Source of the DNA: JAHDHW01 sp963793295
GTDB lineage: Bacteria; Bacteroidota; Bacteroidia; Chitinophagales; Saprospiraceae
Assembly (NCBI GenBank): GCA_963793295.1
Contig: CAWBZX010000027.1
Coordinates: forward strand, 124,001 to 188,000
Length of the DNA: 64,000 nt
Direction of reading: 5' to 3'
Below the pieces are notes generated by a model. It saw only the letters and a list, made by a program, of their open reading frames with translations. It made no database searches and had not been told where the DNA came from. Within the stretch, counting starts at the first letter, position 1. Each line of letters begins with the position of its first letter. The position numbers and the translations under genes are program-made. Below are positions 24,635 to 32,848 of the stretch, piece after piece.

Positions 24635-25207
24635 ATGAAAATATTTACTTGTTTATTTATTCTCTTTTTTTTGACATTTCCGTTGATTGCACAGCATAAT
24701 AATATTGAAGATGAAGCTCAAAAGCAGGAACACGAAGCTTTCAAAAGACACCACAGAGTTTCTATAATGATGGCGTTTTCTCATATTCCTTCTGTTGTTC
24801 CCGGAGAGGCGGAAAAACAAAATCTAGCTGTTCCAACTTGGGGCTTTAATTATGATTTCTGGTTTCATCAAAAGTGGGGCATTGGTTTGCATAATGATCT
24901 AATTATGCAACAATTCAAGGTGGAGGAACACCATGATAAACAAGAAATAACCAGATCTTATCCGGTTGCGGTCAAAGCAGTTGGTCTTTTTCAACCTGTT
25001 CATGACTTAATTTTTATCGTGGGTTATGGAAAAGAATTTGAACCCAATGAGGTCCTTGACGTAATTACGGCTGGAGTAGAGTACGGAGTTGAAATCCGGA
25101 ACCATTGGGAGGTGAATTTTAATTTGATTTTTGATTATAATATTGATACATACACGTCTTGGTTATTTGGAATAGGATTTAGCAGAAATTTTTATGGAAA
25201 GCACTAA
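24635..25207 (+). CDS. Small outer membrane beta-barrel-like protein
   Basis: 190 residues with a clear signal peptide (MKIFTCLFILFFLTFPLIAQ). The mature part has alternating amphipathic strands such as FNYDFWFHQKWGIGLHNDLI, DLIFIVGYGKEF and VNFNLIFDYNIDTYTSWLFGIGFSRNFYG, ending in an aromatic residue region, which suggests a small eight-strand barrel or periplasmic beta protein. The His-rich N-terminus of the mature part (HNNIEDEAQKQEHEAFKRHH) is unusual. No specific family recognised. It starts 40 bases after the DUF2235 stop and may be co-transcribed with it. Confidence 0.7.
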   Translation: MKIFTCLFILFFLTFPLIAQHNNIEDEAQKQEHEAFKRHHRVSIMMAFSHIPSVVPGEAEKQNLAVPTWGFNYDFWFHQKWGIGLHNDLIMQQFKVEEHHDKQEITRSYPVAVKAVGLFQPVHDLIFIVGYGKEFEPNEVLDVITAGVEYGVEIRNHWEVNFNLIFDYNIDTYTSWLFGIGFSRNFYGKH

Positions 25208-25333
25208 GTTTTAAAAAGGGCATGGGATGTTTTATGCGCCAGCCTTTTAACAAATCTTAATGAACGCCAGCCTATTTAGGTTCAAAATTATTCCGACCAG
25301 TAATTGTAAAAAAAAAATTGATAATTAACTGCT

Positions 25334-26620
25334 ATGAGTGTAAACTTTTTCTGGTTTCGCAGAGATTTGCGTTTAACGGACAATAAGGGACTTTACGAAG
25401 CTTTGAAGGCTGGAACGCCCGTAATTCCGATATTTATTTTTGATCACGATATTCTTAATGAGTTAGAGGAAGACGATCCCAGGGTCAGTTTTATCTATGA
25501 GCAGCTTGAAGAGATCAACAAGCAACTAAAATCATTAGGTACTTCGCTCCTTGTCCGGCATGGTAAGCCGATTGAAGTTTGGAAAGATCTGCTTAACCAA
25601 TATGACATCAAAGAAGTCTTTTGCAATCACGATTATGAGCCTTATGCCATTCAAAGGGATGCATCAATAAAAGACTTGTTGATTTCAAAAGGAAGCTCAT
25701 TCAATTCGTTTAAGGATCAGGTGATTTTTGAAAAGGGAGAGATTTTAAAAAACGACAACACCCCTTACACTGTTTATACCCCGTTCAAAAACAAATGGTT
25801 GGAAAAGTTTGATAGTAAGGCCGATATCCAGGTTTTTGATATTGAAAAATACCAGAAAAATTTCAAAAAAGACGAATTCCATTTTCCCAAACTTGAAGAA
25901 ATTGGATTTAAAAGTAGTCCAATAAAGATCCAACCATTTGATCTCAGCGAAATTGAAGTATACGAAACTTATCGCGATATTCCAGGCGAAGATAGAACCA
26001 GTCGTCTGGGGCCTCATCTTAGATTTGGAACGGTTAGCATCAGACGAATTGTTGAAATAGCAATGAAGAAAAACGCGGTCTTTCTGAGTGAATTGATCTG
26101 GAGAGAATTTTTTATGCAGATCCTTTTTCATTTTCCTTATGTCGTTGCCGGTTCGTTTAAAAAGAAATATGATAACATTAAATGGCTGAATAATGAAACA
26201 CATTTTGAACAATGGTGCAAGGGAAAAACTGGTTATCCAATGGTTGATGCCGGAATGAATCAACTCAATCAAACTGGCTTTATGCACAACAGGGTCAGAA
26301 TGGTGACCGCCAGTTTTCTAGTCAAACATCTGCTGATTGACTGGCGGTGGGGCGAGGCTTATTTTGCAAAAAAATTGTTAGATTACGAGCTTTCTTCAAA
26401 CAACGGTAACTGGCAATGGGCTGCTGGATGTGGTTGTGATGCAGCTCCTTATTTCAGGATTTTTAATCCTACCTCTCAGCTAAAAAAGTTCGATCCTAAA
26501 TTAGTTTATATTGAAAAATGGTTGCCTGAATTTAATTCCTTAACTTATCCTCAACCGATTGTAGAACACAGCTTCGCAAGAAACCGGGCATTAGAAACTT
26601 ATAAAAAATCATTACAATGA
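25334..26620 (+). CDS. phrB: Deoxyribodipyrimidine photolyase (CPD, class I type)
   Basis: 428 residues. An N-terminal antenna domain (NFFWFRRDLRLTDNKGLYEAL, quoted as FWFRRDLRLTDN) is followed by the FAD-binding helical domain. Hallmarks include RTSRLGPHLRFGTVSIR, WREFFMQIL, KGKTGYPMVDAGMNQL, MHNRVRMVTASFLVKHL and the core NWQWAAGCGCDAAPYFRIFNP. It would repair UV cyclobutane dimers using FADH- and blue light. Compared with E. coli PhrB the STGTDAA segment reads GCGCDAA. The ATG at 25334 puts the conserved strand four residues in. The stop overlaps the next start by 4 bases (ATGA), so the DUF1456 gene is translationally coupled. Confidence 0.92.
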   Translation: MSVNFFWFRRDLRLTDNKGLYEALKAGTPVIPIFIFDHDILNELEEDDPRVSFIYEQLEEINKQLKSLGTSLLVRHGKPIEVWKDLLNQYDIKEVFCNHDYEPYAIQRDASIKDLLISKGSSFNSFKDQVIFEKGEILKNDNTPYTVYTPFKNKWLEKFDSKADIQVFDIEKYQKNFKKDEFHFPKLEEIGFKSSPIKIQPFDLSEIEVYETYRDIPGEDRTSRLGPHLRFGTVSIRRIVEIAMKKNAVFLSELIWREFFMQILFHFPYVVAGSFKKKYDNIKWLNNETHFEQWCKGKTGYPMVDAGMNQLNQTGFMHNRVRMVTASFLVKHLLIDWRWGEAYFAKKLLDYELSSNNGNWQWAAGCGCDAAPYFRIFNPTSQLKKFDPKLVYIEKWLPEFNSLTYPQPIVEHSFARNRALETYKKSLQ

Positions 26621-26850
26621 GCAACAACGATATCCTCAAAAAGCTACGGGTAGCTTTGCATCTCAGAGATGATGAAATTATTGAAATATTAAAACTAGTC
26701 AATTTCAATACTTCAAAAAGCGAACTTGGCGCTTTTTTTCGAAAAGAAGATCATCCGAAATACATGGAATGCGGCGATCAAATCCTTCGGAATTTCCTTA
26801 ATGGTCTGATCATTCATATGAGAGGGACGAAGGAAAATCCTAAGAAATGA
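26617..26850 (+). CDS. DUF1456 single-repeat protein
   Basis: 77 residues, with NNDILKKLRVALHLRDDEIIEILKL and the later FFRKEDHPKYMECGDQILRNFLNGL matching the DUF1456 (YehS) repeat (short forms: LHLRDDEIIEIL, MECGDQILRNFL). YehS in enterobacteria has two such repeats in ~150 residues, so this is a one-repeat form. The function is unknown. Its ATG overlaps the photolyase stop, indicating one transcript. A weak inverted repeat (ATCAGC/GCTGAGAT) at about 26880-26906 could be part of a terminator. Confidence 0.8.
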   Translation: MSNNDILKKLRVALHLRDDEIIEILKLVNFNTSKSELGAFFRKEDHPKYMECGDQILRNFLNGLIIHMRGTKENPKK

Positions 26851-27050
26851 TTTATGATTATGGTCTTCTCCATCATGAGATCAGCTTTTTTATTTGCTGA
26901 GATTTGATATAAATCATTAAAGAAGCTGATAAAAATCAGGGCATAAAATAATTTTTAACATTACCTTTCCCACAATGACAAATCCGTATCGATACCTCGA
27001 TATTCAACTTTTTCTATTTTAAATTATCGACCAATTCTTAATCTTAAATA

Positions 27051-27076
27051 ATTGTACTTAATGTACTTAATACAAT
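27051..27076. promoter_or_regulatory. Possible palindromic operator upstream of the lipoprotein gene
   Basis: Arms ATTGTA and TACAAT flank a centre holding two direct copies of ACTTAAT. The element lies about 60 bases before the lipoprotein ATG, a usual place for a repressor or activator site. It is only partly symmetric and AT-rich, so chance is possible. The rest of the 26851-27134 gap shows nothing further. Confidence 0.25.
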
Positions 27077-27134
27077 GCTATGAATACACTTTTACTTATA
27101 GAGTTTCTTTTTTTAACCCAAAAATTAACTAATT

Positions 27135-27761
27135 ATGAAAAACCGAAGTTTATTAATGTTAGCATTATTTGTCTTTTTGATTGCTTGTAATAAGGATGAA
27201 TCCCAGAAGGAGTTCACTGCAGCAACAGAAGACATTGTACAAACCGAGTGGATCCACCCGTTAATCAATTACGTTGCTCCAAACTTGCCTGTTATTAACA
27301 GCAGGTCAAATGGAAACCCGGTGACCAAAACCCTTAAAGTAAAATCTGCCACAGGAACTAATTGGATTGAAGCCCCAATAGGATGTCCAGAGGGCAGCGC
27401 TTTTAGGGTAATGGTTGAGGGAGGAGGAATTTATTCACACCTTGGACGAGTCACTGGTTTTGGTACCTTGTGCGCCGATGAATATGGCAACCCAACTACC
27501 TTATTTACAGTTACCGATGTGGCTGCGAATGGCGATGAAATGTACGGTTATTCAATTTTTGCCGGTGTTGGCGATGACCCACCTCATAACCCCGATCATG
27601 CGGACTATCCGTATCATGAGGACTTAGTTTACGAGGGTGGTACTGGACGATTTGTCGATCTTACTGGCGAAGTTACCCTTTTCGGCGAAGTAGTTTTCCC
27701 AACAGAAGAAGAACCAATTGGCTCTTATGACTTCTGGGGAGAGGGAACTATTACTTATTGA
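27135..27761 (+). CDS. Hypothetical lipoprotein
   Basis: 208 residues with a lipoprotein signal: hydrophobic LLMLALFVFLIAC ending in Cys18 followed by Asn-Lys-Asp, so it is probably lipidated. The mature protein is soluble, with beta-rich Gly/Asp segments (GCPEGSAFRVMVEGGGIYSH, ATGRFVDLTGEV-like) and repeated Asp-Pro-His residues around 150-165 (DDPPHNPDHADYPYHEDLVY, in short DPPHNPDHADYPYH) that could bind a metal. I do not recognise the family. It is followed after 10 bases by a broken reading frame. Confidence 0.75.
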   Translation: MKNRSLLMLALFVFLIACNKDESQKEFTAATEDIVQTEWIHPLINYVAPNLPVINSRSNGNPVTKTLKVKSATGTNWIEAPIGCPEGSAFRVMVEGGGIYSHLGRVTGFGTLCADEYGNPTTLFTVTDVAANGDEMYGYSIFAGVGDDPPHNPDHADYPYHEDLVYEGGTGRFVDLTGEVTLFGEVVFPTEEEPIGSYDFWGEGTITY

Positions 27762-27771
27762 TAAATTCTAT

Positions 27772-28110
27772 ATGGAACGTAATTATGTTACTGTCTCGAA
27801 TCTTTCTGATGGGGAAGGTTCGAGACAACTTATTTTACCAAAAGGTACGCCTTTTGGTAATTGGAAAGAAGCGAGGAGATATGCAGGTCCTTTGCCTTTT
27901 ACGTTTACTTACAATTAAAAATCTAAAAAGATATTAATAATCGAAGGTGTAAGGCAAAACTGGAAGCCAAAACCTATAAAAATTATTGAATATCGTTTTT
28001 CGTTTTTGGATGCCATGAATTTTGAAGGAATCATTTTGGCGAAGGCGTTTGTCATTGACAATATTCCCTATTACTGGAAAAAAGGAAGATCAGAAATATG
28101 GCGCAGATAA
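27772..28110 (+). pseudogene. Short gene interrupted by an in-frame stop, family not recognised
   Basis: ATG at 27772 opens a frame that reads MERNYVTVSNLSDGEGSR, then GTPFGNWKEARRYAGPLPFT, and hits TAA at 27916-27918. The same frame continues past it with protein-like sequence (ILIIEGVRQNWKPKPIKIIE, then FVIDNIPYYWKKGRSEIW) to a second stop at 28108-28110. Both halves have normal coding composition, so one TAA splits a 112-codon gene. Its ten-base spacing from the lipoprotein gene suggests it was in that operon. It may be the end of a longer family (a distant DUF2071-like protein was considered but is not secure). Beyond 28110 to 28414 no gene is seen. Confidence 0.55.
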
Positions 28111-28414
28111 GAAAACCTTTTCAAGGAGTATGGAATATCATTCGGTAAGGAAAATCCTAAGAAATAAATATATCAAACAAACATTCAATGATGGCGTCGT
28201 TTTCATACTTCACGTTGATCATTCCCATGTAAAGGGAAAGATAAAATCTTGATGTTCTTTCGGGAGGCTAAAATATAATTATTGATTTCATTTATTCCTC
28301 TTAATATAAATGTTTAGCAGAATTTCTTTATTTTATTGTCAAATCAAAATTGGTATAAACTAAGAAAGGGCTCAATACAAGATTTGTTGGTAGTTATAAG
28401 ATTTGACAACAGTC

Positions 28415-31309
28415 ATGCATCACCTTCGACTATTTATTCTGTTTATTTTATTGGTGCCAGCTATACTTGCTGCACAGAAATTTCATGTCAATACTTATAC
28501 CATTGCTAAGGGGATTCCTTCAAATCAGATCCAGGATGTAGTTCAGGATACGTTTGGATTTCTTTGGTTAGCGACCGATGCTGGATTGACGCGGTTCGAT
28601 GGAAATAAATTTGAATCTTATTCAAAAGATTTGCCGAGCCAATATGGGAGGTGTTTATTGAAAACAAAGAAGGGGATATATTACAGCCATGATGCCGGGA
28701 TCAGCTTTTTCCGGCCGACTCTTGATTCAGTATCTTTCGAACTGTTAGAAGAAAGCTCTATAGCCAGAGAAGATAAAAATCTTTATTATCCTAATCAGCT
28801 TTTTCAACAAAAAGATGGTACGATCTGGATTAGTCAGCCAAATGGTCAAATTGTCCGGTTGCAAAACGGAAAACTGGAATATTATGATCTTGGGAAAGAA
28901 TCGACAACAGGCAAATCTGAATCCAGATTCATTTTTGCAGAAAGTGACAAGGGCCAATTATGGACAGTTGCTCAATCCGGAATCTTATATCAATTTAATA
29001 AATCGGGTAATAACTTTCTCGAACAAGGCAGATATGGGGTCATCAACGATATGACCTTGCGAAATGAGGATCTTTGGCTTGGAGGAGCCCAATTACATCG
29101 CATCAAATTAGACAGGGAGGAAAATGGAATTTTGAGTACAGAAAAATTCCATTTTATAAAGGACACTATCACAGCGATTGCCTTTGATCATGCAGGGAAT
29201 ATTTTTTTGGGAATTCAGCGAAGAGGACTTTTTTATCTTGATCAAGGAAATGGTAATCCTGCTCGTTTAAAGGAAATTTTTAGCAATAATGACCCTCATC
29301 GAGTAGATGAGTTGCCGTTTAAAAACATAAATCGATTATACTGCCAAGATCAAGTTATTTGGGTCTGTTCAGATGAAGGTTTTGGTATTTTGCAAAAAAG
29401 ATTTTTTGAAAGTGCCGACGCTTTAACCAATGGAAATACAATCGGAATGGCTGAAGCTTTTGATGGAAGTATTTTTATCAATTTCGGTGACATCTTCAAA
29501 ATAGAAGCTACAAAATTTGGATATGAAGCGAGACAACTGCCATCACTCAGACGAGGTGCGATTTCTTTTGTTTCCACTTCAAAAGATAAGTTGTGGGCCG
29601 GTACTACCAATGGTGAACTCTTACAATTAACCCAAGAAGGTCAACTTTTAAAATCCACAGACCTGAGATGGAGGGGAGAAAGTATATTTTCTATGGTTCA
29701 CGATCAAAATAAACAAACCTGGTTTTGCCAGGCCCCTATCGAAAAGCCCGTCATCGGAGTTGCTTGTGTACTGGAAAATGGTACAATAAAATACTATGAT
29801 GAACAACATGGCTTCGATAATAGAATATTAGTAATTAAAGAGGGTCCAGCAGGAAGAATATATGCCGCAGGGATAGGACATTCTTCTTATTTATATCGAT
29901 ATCTACCTGAGGAAGATACTTTCCTAAATCTTAGCGTAACTGCTGATTTTCAACTAAGTCCGAATTTTGAAGTGCACGACATTGCTATCGACCATAATGG
30001 TTTGGTATGGTTAGCAACTACAGATGGCCTGCTTGTGTTTGATACGGATCGAGTCAGGCGAATCGATCTTGGTATAAAATACACAGGAGTTGAAATTCGT
30101 GCTGTAGCGAATATGTCAGACGGAAGTATTTGGGCATCGACAGATACAGAAGGCTTATTGTATATTAATGATGAAGTAATACTTGCCATTGGTGAAGAGA
30201 GTGGTTTGCCTTCCAAAATAATGGCTTATCGATCCTTATTGATAGATAAAAATAACAGGCTTTGGACAGGTACTGTCGAGGGAGTAGTTTATTCCTATTT
30301 ACAAAATCCAAAGCCATTTCCCACACCCCCTCCTTTGTTGATATCTGGTTCCATTGAGGGAGAGAAAAAGGCATTAAAAAGTTTTCAACTTTCCACAAAG
30401 CAAAGCATGGATATCCATTATAATACCCCTGCTTTCCATGGATACCGTTTATTTTATGAATATCAACTTGATCAAGGACATTGGATAGATCTTGGAACTA
30501 GAAACTCGCTGCATTTAGAAAACCTTGAATCTGGCGATCACGAATTGAGGATCAGAGCAAAAAAAGAGGGTGGTTTTTCCTGGAGCAGACCCTTAGTCAT
30601 TCCGTTTAAAGTGATGAAACCATGGTATCAGCGCCCTTTTTGGAGCATTTTTATAGCTGCTGTCATTTTTATAGGGATATTGACAATTTTTAGGCTGACC
30701 CGTAAACGATACCGTGAAAAAATAGATTCTCTTATAAAAGAATTGAAAAGTACCAAAGCAGAAGCTTCCTTACAAGAAGCCAATTTGGAGCAAATACAAA
30801 AAAAGCAACAATCAGAAGAAACGGATTTGCGTATTACTTCCCTTACTTTAGAACTCTTGCGTCGACTCATCCTAAAGATAAATCCGGGAATGAAATGGGA
30901 TAATGTCCTGGAACATCTTTCTATCGATTTAATGCGAATTCCGGGAGTCATCGCTTTTGAAATTGCCAGAAAACAGGGTAATAAAATAGAATTTGAAGGT
31001 TATTCCGAATTGACTATGAGTTTTACTTCAGCTACAGCTGCTAATAATCCGTCTACCTGTCTGGCAGCTTATTGCCTTGAAAGAAACAAGTCAATAATTT
31101 TGGATGATGTTAGCCAGGCGAGTCGTGAATTACTGGGAGATCGGGATAAACGAATAGAAGTCTACAAATCTGTTGTTGGTGTTACTTTTTATTTACAACA
31201 ATCTCAGAAAGCTATCCTGTTTTTATATGCAGATAAAACGGATTTTTTTGATGAATACAACTTGAGAACCCTGGGTGTTCTGGCTGCTTACCTTGAACAA
31301 ATTGCCTGA
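28415..31309 (+). CDS. Membrane sensor: ligand-binding propeller, Y_Y_Y domain, TM and cytoplasmic GAF
   Basis: 964 residues from the ATG at 28415 (a TTG at 28403 is in frame but adds nothing). A signal peptide (LRLFILFILLVPAILAAQ) leads to a two-component-regulator propeller: repeats such as IQDVVQDTFGFLWLATDAGLTRFDG and HDIAIDHNGLVWLATTDGLLVFD are diagnostic (short: GFLWLATDAGLTRFDG). A Y_Y_Y domain (~650-730), one membrane segment (~741-761), a coiled coil (~765-805) and a C-terminal GAF-like domain follow. Unlike typical hybrid sensors it has no histidine kinase, no receiver and no DNA-binding domain. It is followed two bases later by a GluR0-like channel, so the two are almost certainly coupled. 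Confidence 0.88.
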   Translation: MHHLRLFILFILLVPAILAAQKFHVNTYTIAKGIPSNQIQDVVQDTFGFLWLATDAGLTRFDGNKFESYSKDLPSQYGRCLLKTKKGIYYSHDAGISFFRPTLDSVSFELLEESSIAREDKNLYYPNQLFQQKDGTIWISQPNGQIVRLQNGKLEYYDLGKESTTGKSESRFIFAESDKGQLWTVAQSGILYQFNKSGNNFLEQGRYGVINDMTLRNEDLWLGGAQLHRIKLDREENGILSTEKFHFIKDTITAIAFDHAGNIFLGIQRRGLFYLDQGNGNPARLKEIFSNNDPHRVDELPFKNINRLYCQDQVIWVCSDEGFGILQKRFFESADALTNGNTIGMAEAFDGSIFINFGDIFKIEATKFGYEARQLPSLRRGAISFVSTSKDKLWAGTTNGELLQLTQEGQLLKSTDLRWRGESIFSMVHDQNKQTWFCQAPIEKPVIGVACVLENGTIKYYDEQHGFDNRILVIKEGPAGRIYAAGIGHSSYLYRYLPEEDTFLNLSVTADFQLSPNFEVHDIAIDHNGLVWLATTDGLLVFDTDRVRRIDLGIKYTGVEIRAVANMSDGSIWASTDTEGLLYINDEVILAIGEESGLPSKIMAYRSLLIDKNNRLWTGTVEGVVYSYLQNPKPFPTPPPLLISGSIEGEKKALKSFQLSTKQSMDIHYNTPAFHGYRLFYEYQLDQGHWIDLGTRNSLHLENLESGDHELRIRAKKEGGFSWSRPLVIPFKVMKPWYQRPFWSIFIAAVIFIGILTIFRLTRKRYREKIDSLIKELKSTKAEASLQEANLEQIQKKQQSEETDLRITSLTLELLRRLILKINPGMKWDNVLEHLSIDLMRIPGVIAFEIARKQGNKIEFEGYSELTMSFTSATAANNPSTCLAAYCLERNKSIILDDVSQASRELLGDRDKRIEVYKSVVGVTFYLQQSQKAILFLYADKTDFFDEYNLRTLGVLAAYLEQIA

Positions 31310-31311
31310 GT

Positions 31312-32385
31312 ATGAGATTTTTAATCCAAATATTATTTTTTCATTTGATACCATTTCTCCTTTTGGGACAAAAACCTGGCTCCATCCGAATTGGTGTAAA
31401 GGCCGAACCCCCTTTTGTAATTAAAATATCTGAAGGAGAATTTAGCGGTTTAAGTATTGATCTGTGGAAAGAAATTGCAAATCAAAAAAATGTAGACTTC
31501 GAATATGTAGAATATAATGACCACCTTGGTTTAATTCGGGCTTTAGATTTTGGCGAAATTGATCTGTCAATTAATCCAATTCATGTAAATGAAATACGCC
31601 TGAGAATGCTTGATGTCACACAACCCTTTTTCGTTTCAAGTATTGGGGTGGCAACAACTATGGTAGATAAAAACCAGGTTGAATTGTTTATCAGAAATTT
31701 CTTTTCCATTGAGTTTTTAAGGATTATTTTATTGCTCATTTTGGTCATTTTTATTTTCGGCACTATTCTATGGATTGCGGAACGCAAATACAACCGAAGG
31801 CAATTCCGACCCGGCTGGATAGGCTTGTTCGATGGATTGTGGTGGTCGGCAGTGACGATGACTACCGTAGGGTATGGCGATAAAGCTCCAAAATCAAGAC
31901 TTGGGAGGGTCATTGCGATGGTTTGGATGTTTACTGCGATTATTATTATATCTGGATTTACAGCGACCATCGCTTCTACGTTAACAGTAAAATCTCTCAG
32001 TACTAATATTGAAAAAATGGATGACCTTGAAATTGTTAAAAAGATAGGCAGTGTGTATGCTTCTAGCAGTGAAGACTTTCTGTTGAATCACGAGATTAAT
32101 ATTTACCAGGAGTATGAAAGTCCTGAAGCGGCATTGCGCGGATTGGCTAATAAAGAGATTGAAATTCTTTTATACGATAAGACCGTATTGGATTATATGA
32201 TCTCCCAACTTCAGTTGGCAAACAAAGTGTCTCTGCTGCCTGTCAATTTTAATAAACAATACCGCAGTTTTTTCCTTCCCAAAAATAGCCCTCACACGCA
32301 ATGGATCAATCCCATACTTGTCAGAAGTATTAATGAAGCATCCTGGCAGGATCTGTTAAGAAAATATAATTTGAAAGAGGAGTGA
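31312..32385 (+). CDS. GluR0-like ligand-gated potassium channel (prokaryotic ionotropic glutamate receptor type)
   Basis: 357 residues in the order signal peptide (1-19), first half of a solute-binding domain (23-115, with GVKAEPPFVI and LSIDLWKEIA), membrane helix M1 (~135-155), pore helix and selectivity filter TVGYGD at 185-190, M3-like helix (~199-221), then the second half of the binding domain (~230-350, including EILLYDKTVLDYMI and KNSPHTQWINPIL). A binding domain split by a K+ channel pore is the architecture of GluR0. The channel would open on binding an amino acid or similar solute in the periplasm. Ligand is unknown. Start codon is ATG two bases after the sensor gene stop. Confidence 0.92.
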   Translation: MRFLIQILFFHLIPFLLLGQKPGSIRIGVKAEPPFVIKISEGEFSGLSIDLWKEIANQKNVDFEYVEYNDHLGLIRALDFGEIDLSINPIHVNEIRLRMLDVTQPFFVSSIGVATTMVDKNQVELFIRNFFSIEFLRIILLLILVIFIFGTILWIAERKYNRRQFRPGWIGLFDGLWWSAVTMTTVGYGDKAPKSRLGRVIAMVWMFTAIIIISGFTATIASTLTVKSLSTNIEKMDDLEIVKKIGSVYASSSEDFLLNHEINIYQEYESPEAALRGLANKEIEILLYDKTVLDYMISQLQLANKVSLLPVNFNKQYRSFFLPKNSPHTQWINPILVRSINEASWQDLLRKYNLKEE

Positions 32386-32509
32386 TTTTGTTTGTACCGA
32401 ATGGTCTGTTTGATCATATTTATAATATGAACCATTAAAGCACCATAGAGAAAAAGTCCTGAAGACAGGCCTTAATTTGTTTTGCTCCAAAGAGTAAAAC
32501 AATCTTGGG

Positions 32510-32815
32510 ATGGATGAAATTTGCAAAAAATACAGGAATGACAAAAACGCTTTTTATGATATTATGAATAGCTTGATGATGAAGAGTATGAATACCAAAA
32601 CTTGGAATTCAGTTATTGCTGGGCATAAGAAATATATTGAAACAGGTGAAATTGTTACTCAAAAAACAGATTTAGAACTTGATAAAGTAGATGCTATAAG
32701 AGCAAAACTAAATTTTATAAAAACGGATTGGTTGATACATAGAAATTTACAATTCTCAAAAAGAATGGAAACCTTTATTTTGCTTTTTAAAAGTATTAAA
32801 ACGGTTGTAAAATGA
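32510..32815 (+). CDS. Hypothetical 101-residue protein
   Basis: ATG at 32510 to a stop at 32815. The product is Lys-rich, predicted helical and soluble (DEICKKYRNDKNAFYDIMNS, TDLELDKVDAIRAKLNF). No signal peptide, no known domain. It sits 124 bases after the channel gene on the same strand and 33 bases from the convergent T9SS gene. Codon content is AT-rich like its surroundings and it could be an orphan gene or a chance frame. Confidence 0.35.
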   Translation: MDEICKKYRNDKNAFYDIMNSLMMKSMNTKTWNSVIAGHKKYIETGEIVTQKTDLELDKVDAIRAKLNFIKTDWLIHRNLQFSKRMETFILLFKSIKTVVK

Positions 32816-32848
32816 TGTGAAAAGCAATTTCGATGAATAAAGTTTAAA

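Noticed and set aside
25745..26287. 180-codon frame antisense to the photolyase gene
   Set aside because: Shadow of a strongly conserved gene; no family features or start signals.
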